This document shows, piece by piece, positions 56,327-64,000 of a DNA stretch of 64,000 nt. A program made the position numbers and the translations under genes. Where the stretch lies: NCBI GenBank assembly GCA_003952965.2, contig CM025851.1, forward strand, positions 18,949,633 through 19,013,632. The letters are read 5' to 3'. Under the pieces are notes generated by a model, which saw only the letters and a program-made list of their open reading frames with translations, was not told where the DNA came from and made no database searches. Positions within the stretch are counted from its first letter, which is position 1. The number at the start of each line of letters is the position of its first letter. The stretch comes from Morella rubra. Taxonomy: Eukaryota > Streptophyta > Magnoliopsida > Fagales > Myricaceae.

Positions 56327-57409
56327 GACTTGCTTGTTTGGGCATTGATTTGCTATGTGTCCCCTGCCTTGACATCTAAAACATTTAATATCACGATTCC
56401 TAGAGGTAGAAGCTTCGGTTTTACCTTGAGGAACGTGGCTGGTGGTCGCGGCTTGGGCTCGGGTTTGGACGTTTGTGACTTGTCCATCTGCTTGGTATAA
56501 CTCGGTTTAAAAGAGGTAGAACTGGAGTTATGGCCTGCACGTATTCCACTCCCTCTCTTGAGTTGTTGCTCCACTTTGATAGCCATATGCACCATATCTT
56601 CCATCTCCACATAATGTTGCATCTCTACCTTATCGTGGATCTCCCGATTTAATCCATGTAGAAATCTAGCCATTGTAGCCTCTCGATCCTCCTCAACATT
56701 TGCGCGGATCATGGCAATCTCCATCTCCTTATAGTAATCTTCTACACTTCGGCTTCCTTGTCTAAGACCTTGTAGCTTTTTGTACAACTCTCGATAGTAG
56801 TAGCTTGGAACGAACCGCTTTCTCATCACCGCTTCATATCCTCCCACGTCTCTATTGGTCGTTCTCTATTCCGCCTCCTATTTATCACAAGCTGATCCCA
56901 CCAAGTTATAGCATATCAGAAAATTCAATCACGGCTAATTTTACCTTCTTTATCTCGGAGTAGTTGTAACAATCAAACACGAACTCCATCTTCTTCTCCC
57001 ACTCAAGATATGCTTCAGGATCAGATCTACCTTGAAAGGACGGAATCTTCATCTTAATACCACCCAAGTTGTTATCTTCCCGATTCCTAGCTTCTCTAAC
57101 CCGCCCTCCATGTCGCCTATAGCCAACAACAGAATCCCGATCCTCTTCTTCCTCAAAACCAGATCCATAAGGCTCTTCATCCTCCACCCTCGCCTCCCTC
57201 CGTGGAACTCTTTCCCGTCTACGGAAATTGGGGCCGTTTTGGGGTTGCTTCTCAAGTGAATTCTCCATCCGATCTATCCGTTCGTGAACTTGCTCCATTT
57301 CAAACTTCATCACACGCCTCATCTCACTCACCATGGCCTCCATAAACACCTTCGGATCAGCTAGTGTCGTAGCATCGTCGGACACGCTCTTACCACTGTT
57401 GTGAGACAT
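56327..57409 (-). pseudogene. Gypsy-2 gag
   Basis: The ATG at 57409 gives MSHNSGKSVSDDATTLADPK, a coiled-coil-like segment, an acidic stretch, and then the capsid domain starting MKIPSFQGRSDPEAYLEWEK. A frameshift at 56850-56905 separates it from the second half (56847-56353), with YYRELYKKLQGLRQGSRSVE and MARFLHGLNREIHDKVE. A CCHC knuckle, CFRCQGRGHIANQC, is at about 56340-56385 in the next frame. Confidence 0.9.
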
Positions 57410-58120
57410 GGTTGCTGCAAAAACAAAGTTAGAAAAAAAAAAAGGACCTCACAATTCTCTCCCTTACGTGTTTACACTCAAGGATGTGGATCACTCTTCA
57501 CTCGTGTTTCACTCAAAAATACACGGCTTTTACCCTCTAATGTTCTCACCACTCTTGCCTTTTTCCACTCAGTAATTCTCTTGCGGTTCTTTTGAAACTA
57601 AACAAACAACTCAAAATTTCCAGCAACAATTCACCAAGAACTCATCAAGGAATTTCAGGTAAAGCAAGAAGATAAAGAATATCAGGAAAGCAAGAACATA
57701 AGGAACACGATTGATTGGAATTTTGGAAACACGGAATAGCGGAATTTTCACGATAGAAAAAAAAATACTTGCTTTGGGGTAAGGTGATTTTCGGACTAAC
57801 TGGAACCACAATATATGGAAACAAACGAAATTTTTTTGTCGGACTTTTATACTCTTTTTTTTTTCCTTTCTTTCTTCTTCTTTTTTCTCTTTCCTTTTGT
57901 TTGTTGTTGATGATCAGCAACTATCTTTTGATAACAATCATCAAGATCTCGAAAAACTAAGGTATTTGAGACTAGAACAAGAGTTTAGACATGAACTACC
58001 ACAAAACAAAGATTGAATAGAAGGGGTAAAGAAATTCGGGTAGATTGGGTATGTGAAAGACTAGAGAAGAAACAAAGACAAAAGATTTAAAAAAATAGGC
58101 AAACCTGAACTAGAAACAAA

Positions 58121-58132
58121 GCTCTGATACCA
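58121..58132 (-). promoter_or_regulatory. Primer binding site of Gypsy-2
   Basis: Minus-strand TGGTATCAGAGC two to three bases inside the 5' LTR end, the initiator-methionine tRNA match. Confidence 0.9.
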
Positions 58133-58134
58133 AA

Positions 58135-58925
58135 TGATGTGAACCTCGTCAAGAATAACGAGACCCAACAACGAATAGGGAACCCAAGATCGTTCTAGGA
58201 CTGATTCGAATGGAAGACCTCGACCCGTTGTTTATCATAAACAAGAACCTCGGTATAAGGAAGACGCCACAAACGGTGTGGAAATTCCGTTTGATAAGTC
58301 AAGTGAACGCCACGGGAAATCCCGATAAGTTCGAGAAGTTCTTCAAAGAACCAAAGAGAAATACTCTCACAATTTCATAAATCAATGTCTGCCTTTTTTT
58401 CATTGCTTTGGTGCCTATATAAAGGCCGGCCATTACAAGGAAAAAACCTAACATTAAAACCCTAATAAAGCTGAAAAATTGGTAAGGAAATAAATCCTTA
58501 CACGCCTAAAACAAACAAGACAAGAAGGAAATAAATATTTACTCGCCTAAAACAAAACAACGCCTAAGGAAAGAAAAGGTGGCGCCTAAAGGAGCAAAAG
58601 GTGGCGCCTAAAATAGCCATGCAATCCGAACCAAATAAGGAAAGAAATGGCGCCTAATTGATCCTCCTTAAAATGGCGCCTAATTGAGTATTGTCTTGCC
58701 AATTTGAGCTTAGCTTTAGCCGGATCCTTCTAGAACTTGAATCATGTTGACAATCCTTTGTTGTTCACGTGGATCATGCTCAATGGGCCTCCACGATTTG
58801 CTTGAGCCCATGCCTCTTGAATTAGACCGTTGAGTACATCTTTAAACTTCTTGGCTCGTGCCCTCGTAACCGGCCCAATTGAGATTTGAACAAAATCCTT
58901 CGAAGCGGTGCCTTGATTTCCATCA
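58135..58925 (-). repeat. 5' LTR of Gypsy-2
   Basis: 791 bp. It aligns with 52095-52853 with scattered indels, notably extra GGCGCCTAA-like units at about 58560-58610. A TATATAAAGG-like box lies at 52375-52385 in the 3' copy and at 58417-58427 here, read from the plus strand as CCTATATAAAGG. This palindromic-looking TATA region fits the promoter. Confidence 0.92.
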
Positions 58926-59400
58926 AGTATATTCTTTACCAAGAGATTTCATTCATTGATAATATCAGTAAAGTGAGTAAACATGGCAAAGATAGATTTG
59001 TCATATTTCATCTTAAACAATTCATAGCCATGCATAAGTATACTAATCTTGTTCTCCTTAACCTGATTAGTACCTTCAAGAGTAACTAACAATTTTTTTC
59101 ATATTTCCTTAACAGTTTCACAACCAGAAACACGGTTAAATTTGTTAGCATCAAAAGTACAATATAAAACATTCATAGCTTTAGCATTTAAAGAAATTAG
59201 CTTATGATCAGCCTCATCCCAATCCTTTTCCTCTTTATGCAAGCTAGCATCATCCTTAGGAAGTCTTGGGCCATAAGTGATGATTTTCCAAAGCTCGTAG
59301 TCCACAGCTTGAATATAGTTTTTCATCCTTGCTTTCCAATAGTTGTAACACATTCCATTGGACAAAAGAGAACGGTTAGTGGATTGACATTCAAATAACG
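58926..59400 (-). pseudogene. Copia-F gag, N-terminal part
   Basis: The minus-strand stretch 59365-59099 has NYWKARMKNYIQAVDYELWK and LNAKAMNVLYCTFDANKFNR, the SIRE-type gag start (compare Copia-E at 43050). The ATG expected a little upstream appears mutated. A YDKSIFAMFTHFTDIIN segment near 58960-59010 then leads into the Gypsy-2 insertion. Confidence 0.87.
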
Positions 59401-59445
59401 AAGAGCTAACAAAAGTAGTTATTAGTAAAGCTATTAAACCTTAGC

Positions 59446-59457
59446 TCCGATACCAAC
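59446..59457 (-). promoter_or_regulatory. Primer binding site of Copia-F
   Basis: Minus-strand TTGGTATCGGAGC, one base off the standard match, lies one base inside the 5' LTR. Confidence 0.85.
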
Positions 59458-60568
59458 TGTGGGTCCTAATAGCAACCCAAGAGGGGGCGAATTGGGTTTA
59501 TCAAAAACTTAGACTATATTTTCAATAAAAACGCAGATATGAAAATTACTAAATGCTATTTAAAATGAAGAACAATAAATGATAGCAAGAAAGTAAGAGT
59601 ACGGGAAGAGAGATAACACTGTGATTTTTAGGTGGTTCAGTCAAAACTTGCCTACGTACAGCCCCAAGGCTGTTGTCTTCCTTGGGCTTCTCCAATATAA
59701 TCCAATAGTGTCTACAACTTAGCTTCCGGATGCTAAGTGACTGTTACAACAGTTTTCCTGAGCTCACTCTTTAACTCGTACACAAATCTCATAGTTTATG
59801 AAATTTCTTCTATCCTCACACGTAGGCCCAAGTGTATCCCACACTTAAAGGTTTTTTAAGGTTTAAAGATTGAAATAAATAAACAATAGCTCTCAAAGCT
59901 AGATCAGCAAAACAATGCTCAATAAATGGCTACAAGACAAGATCTGATGATGATGGCAGTAAGACAGTAACAATTCTCACTCCATAATGTTGCCTTTATA
60001 GGTCTTCAGTCTTAGGGAGTCCAGGGCCTTTTTGGAATGTTGGAGAGGTGCTTTAAGTGTCATAACGTCTTGATTCGCGTGCTGAGTCATCTTTTTAAAA
60101 ATAGAGTTCCCGCAACATGTGTCAACACATATATGCCTATATGTCAACATCATCTTCAAGTCTGGAACTAACTCGCTGGTACCTGTGGCTTATGTCAACA
60201 CTTCCTTCACCATGTGTCGACACTGTACTTCTCATGTGTCGACACCTTCAAAATCACATTCTGGCAGTTGTGCTATGTGTCGACACTATCTTGGTAGATA
60301 GAGTTTTTCAGTGCTTTTTGATATGCAATCCTTTCCATTTCAACACGAAAACTCCTACAATGAAAAATATCATATTTTAAGTGCATGATATGGTGTTTAA
60401 ATCGAATATAGGGCATAATGAATTACATAGAGATTTAAATACAATTAAGTACTCTTGATTGAATAGTGGATTGACAACTACATATTCTAAAAATACTCCA
60501 AAGCTATTTTTGCATTTATTATCATCAAAATCGAGTTAGATAACTCAATGAGCAACCTTGGGCTAACA
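59458..60568 (-). repeat. 5' LTR of Copia-F
   Basis: 1111 bp, minus-strand TGTTAGCCCAAGG to GGACCCACA. It holds a cluster of TGTGTCGACAC palindromes at 60115-60295. Its TTTTGATGATAATAAATG segment near the start resembles the Copia-E LTR start, supporting a shared lineage. The start (60568) is less certain than the end. Confidence 0.82.
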
Positions 60569-60573
60569 GAAAT

Positions 60574-63500
60574 GACCTATCCAAATTTTAAAAAATAAAT
60601 CTAACATCTCAAGTTCTGCCACATCATTTAACAACAATGAGACCGAAAATGGCTTGGCTAGCTTTTGTTAGTAAAATTCATTTTTTCGAACATTAAGATT
60701 GTGGAACACGCTTCATCTTCTCTAGCTTTCAATGCACTCAACATTTTCTATCTATTGGTCAGGGTAACTAATCGTCTTCAATTAGTTGATTCTAGTGGGA
60801 ATGTGATTTTGCATTCTTTATATCTAGTTACACTATCAATGGTAGAAGCCAAAAATAGAAATAAATAATCAATATCTATTATTTGGAAGCTCTTTTTCTT
60901 TTGTTATTTTTTTATTTGTGGATAAATAGATGTTCATCTTGGTTTCCAAATCCTGGATCTAATACCCATCCAAGTTGAAAACTCAATCACTTAGTCTTTC
61001 ATGAACTAGATATTGAATAGTTTGATTCTAGAGGAATATCCACATTCAATATTTTTCTGAAAGACCATAGAAGAAGGCTATTAGGATACAATGCAAAATT
61101 AAAAATTAAGGGCAAGATGTTGGGTAACACTACAGTTTTAAATTTTATGTAACAACATTAGTTTTTCTTTTTGTAAGCTTTCCGGTCCAGTAAAGCATGT
61201 CAATATATAGTTTCTTTCACAAACACTTGTGCTTTTTCCAGTTGCTATTTCACCTGCAATATATCATGGAGACTATTTATGAAGCATTAGTAATTGTTAA
61301 GTATGGCATTGTGCCATATACTAAAGGAAATGTTTCTCATGTTTGATAAGGTAATGCCTTTCTACGTAGACTTTGCTTGATAAAGTGTCATCGATCTCTT
61401 AATGGTTATAATGTATTTAAATCCATATTCATCCTTCCCCTTATGTGCCAATTATGCATTCATGAAACTACCTTATACGAATGGAATAAGGGCATAAATC
61501 TTCTTAGATCTTATATTGTTGTCCATGAATGTTTCATTTGGGAATTGTTTCAAAAAGCATACTAAAGAGCTTTTTTTCTTCTAGGAAATTGTAATTTATA
61601 TATTCATTTCAAAGAAAAAAAACATCTAGTACAAACCAGAATCACGACTAAAGGGATAGTGAAAAAACCTAAACGGACCAGAGGCCCTATAAGTGTCGGG
61701 GCTAGAAACAGCCACAAGGGTTGTAAGACAACCACAAGCCATCCATAAGGGTCGGGACACCATACAAACTGACCATGAAGACTGAAACACAATACAAACT
61801 AATTTGAAGGGTCAAGTCACAACACAAAATGAAAATGACCACAAGGGTCGAGACATGACATGACCTCAGATCATGGCAACGACTGCTTCACCGGAGGAAA
61901 GACGATCGATGCGACGATCCGACACCTTCGAGATGATCTTCTTTCTTAAATCGACTACATTAGGGGGAGAAAAGAACACGAGAGCTTCGATCAGCACAAA
62001 ACAACTACAGTCATGGGATCCATCAGAGAAAAAAGACCAAAACTGCCGTGAAGATGGTAGGATGCCGCAGAAGGTGCAAATTGACTAGTAGGGGGCAAAA
62101 ACGCCGCACACGTAAAGGGGTGATAAACCACACCCCAACAAGTGAATTTCTAAATGAAGCAGAAAAGGCCACCAGTAGAGGTAGAGTAGGGCGGGATGTG
62201 TGGTGACCTCCAAAAGCCACTCAGAATAGCTATTAGATGAGAAAAAGACCAAGTGCATGAGAGCCACAGGCATATGTGAGCTGACATGTGCCAGCCACTC
62301 ACTACTTGACTTGGACAGAGATGAGAGTCGGGAGGAGGGAGTCCATCCATAGGAGCTGTGCACACCAAAGACCATAGAAGATTCCATGATCTAGCCTCTT
62401 TTAATTCCAAGAAAGGACCAAAAAAAGCATTTTGAGCAAATCCTGACCACCAAAATTGTGGCCGAGGAAGATGAGAGGCAGGGGAAGAGCTCCGAGCCAG
62501 CAGAGGGTGTGGGGGCTGGTTTAGACGGAGATGGAAAAAAGGGGCTTCTCGCCTCTCTCTCTAGGGCTGGGCAATTTTTTTGCATACCGAAGACTTTTGT
62601 TACAATAAGACCACTTTCTATATTATCTACTAGATGATGTCCATCTGAAACTACATTTAACTCAGGTTAAAAAGATAAAGCAAACCCTGCAATCAACCAT
62701 AGATGTTCACTCTTGTGCTCATATATAGTTGTGGGTTACTTGATTTTGTTCCATGAAAGTAGCACCTAACAATAAACAAAATCCCTCCAGTACAACAACT
62801 GGTATAAGCAGTCACAAAGGGATAAAACCACTTCCTTTCTTTCCTATCATTATTATGTAACAACCTATAATAGGTGATGCCTAAAGATTCTAGAAGAGAT
62901 GCAAATTGAGAGATTCTTGCTAAGTCAATTGCTGAGTAAAGTAATGCTTAAACAGCTCAAAAGGAGAAATTAAATCTGGTATTGCTAAGGCTGACAAGGG
63001 GAGGAGCTCGGTCTAGAGACAGGGGGAGGCCAGTCCTACGAGGGAGGATTAAGGTCCCGCAAGGGAGCAGTAGGATCCAATTAGGGGATGAGAGCAGCTG
63101 CAACTACAAGGAGAAAACAATGGGAAGGAGAAAAGAATGAGGAAGAGGGAGGGGAGAGTGGACCGTTCACAAAAAGAGGAAGAAAAAAAAAAAAGCAGTG
63201 GTTGAGCCAAGTTAGGCCCAAATTAGGCCAAGACACGTAGGAGCCAGTTATGCTTATTGAATAAAGTGTTTGAATCTTGTCACTTGGATATGGGAAGACA
63301 AATCTAAGTTGTTCCTTTGATTATCTTTGAAGCAACGCTCTTTGAATAGAATATTTTCCAAATAGGTGGATCTTAAGCGAATGTGGCCTACACAAAGTTG
63401 TGGGTGTACTATTTTAAACATGTTTAACGGTTTTCTTTTAGGGGCACAATATCCACCAAAGTAAGGATTTCATCCCAATTGCAAGGTGAGAGGTCAGGAT

Positions 63501-64000
63501 TTCTGCAACTCTATCTTTTGGTAATGTTTACCTATTTTTTCGGCGATAATCAAAACTCAATTGCTACCGCCGCCTATAATAACAGAGAAAATGACCAGAT
63601 TACAAACCAAACCACTAAAGACATCTAGCAGAAAGAGGAAAAAATATGGTAAGATACAATTTAAGACCTTCATTGATATGGCAGTGAGTGGTATTTAAGC
63701 TAGTACAGCTATAACAAATGTGAAGAGAAATCATTCTTAGTGAGGGAAATTGGTTGGGGGATCAAATACATTATCTCAATTTCACGGTAGTAAAAAATAA
63801 TGGGTACTTTTTTGGGCCAAACCTCCTTTATGCCGTAGTCGTAATATAACCACATTGAACCCAATCCTATAAAACCTAACGCTCATCCCTCAAACCACAA
63901 CTGATATTCTCAAGCCACATATTACCACTCCAAAGACACCAGAATAACAAATGTGTAAGCGATGTACATTAAAATCACTCTATTAATTATACTTATACTT
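60574..64000. other. Intergenic sequence, no gene recognised
   Basis: I see no conserved domain or RNA gene. Short open frames at 60665-60868, 61377-61565 and 62085-62585 have no recognisable product. A degenerate tandem repeat lies at about 61700-61865. GC-rich stretches at 61870-62560 and 62985-63200 look unlike the AT-rich neighbours and might be old DNA-transposon or gene fragments. Confidence 0.45.
61700..61865 (+). repeat. Degenerate tandem repeat of about 30 bp
   Basis: Five or so units of the form AAGGGTC, then GAGACA or GGGACA, then CAATACAAACTGACC, recur in the same direction with many changes. No coding meaning is seen. Confidence 0.55.

Larger units (their letters stand above)
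52095..58925 (-). mobile_element. Ty3/gypsy retrotransposon Gypsy-2
   Basis: A 6.8-kb minus-strand element with LTRs 58135-58925 (5') and 52095-52853 (3') and a perfect duplication AGTAT (52090-52094 and 58926-58930). All domains are present in gypsy order: gag, zinc knuckle, protease, RT with YFDD, RNase H, IN. It is the most complete element here, but has frameshifts at about 56850, 55300, 54300 and 53760 and stops in the RT start. It lies in the gag of Copia-F, and that gag reads on across it. The pol frame runs into the 3' LTR. Confidence 0.94.
37320..60568 (-). mobile_element. SIRE-type Ty1/copia element Copia-F with nested insertions
   Basis: A minus-strand copia element of the SIRE/Maximus type. 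The 5' LTR is 59458-60568, followed by the primer site, gag (59365-58926 and 52089-51490), pol (about 50960-47890), and a partial 3' LTR (41737-41193 and 37592-37320). Nested inside are Gypsy-2 in gag, the solo LTR in the 3' LTR, and Copia-E with its LTR fragment, whose arrival also removed the inner part of the 3' LTR. Flanks CAAAT (37315-37319) and GAAAT (60569-60573) differ by one base. Order gag-protease-IN-RT-RNase H is copia. Stops and frameshifts are frequent. Confidence 0.82.

Noticed and set aside
55585-56348. Plus-strand frames opposite Gypsy-2 protease
   Set aside because: Antisense shadows of the protease and lysine/glutamate-rich spacer.
61870-62585. GC-rich open frames near the right edge as a host gene
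   Set aside because: Frames on both strands overlap, none shows a domain or splice-consistent structure.

Overview
The window looks like a repeat-rich plant chromosome, probably a eudicot. It is AT-rich. It carries a coiled-coil NB-ARC-LRR (CNL) resistance gene, GT-AG introns, and plant-type CACTA, MULE, Ty1/copia and Ty3/gypsy elements. I see no intact single-copy host gene. Almost everything is transposon sequence, and the one host gene is a pseudogene.

Layout. 1-2411 is the 3' part of a CACTA element (a TNPA/Transposase_24-like gene plus a subterminal repeat array and the terminal CACTAC end). 4001-8566 is a Ty3/gypsy element (Gypsy-1) with a 5-bp target duplication (AATGC). From 34726 down to about 9510, on the minus strand, runs a single CNL resistance pseudogene split into four pieces by three copia elements: Copia-A (10132-14723), Copia-B (16403-27828) and Copia-C (28603-33146). 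Copia-B is itself interrupted by two MULEs (17340-20266 and 21288-26778) and a 223-bp MITE (20356-20578). Copia-C is internally scrambled and holds a broken Gypsy-1-family LTR.

The right half, 37320-60568, is one minus-strand SIRE-type copia element (Copia-F). Three things are nested in it: a 3.6-kb solo LTR (37598-41192, duplication GAGTG), a pol-less SIRE-type element with mismatched LTRs (Copia-E, 41738-46993, plus an LTR fragment to 47275), and a nearly complete Ty3/gypsy element on the minus strand (Gypsy-2, 52095-58925, duplication AGTAT). 2412-3995, 8572-9509, 34727-37314 and 60574-64000 hold no gene I can support.

How the parts relate. Target-site duplications and read-through of the interrupted reading frames give a relative order. 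The resistance gene is oldest. The copia elements landed in it. The MULEs, the MITE, the solo LTR, Copia-E and Gypsy-2 landed in the copia elements. Both MULEs carry a mudrA-like transposase at one end and, facing it, a remnant of a gene with a GRF-type zinc-finger signature. This resembles the two-gene convergent plan of maize MuDR and is the most interesting system in the window. All coding regions in the transposons carry stops, frameshifts or deletions. Boundaries and alignments were made by eye.
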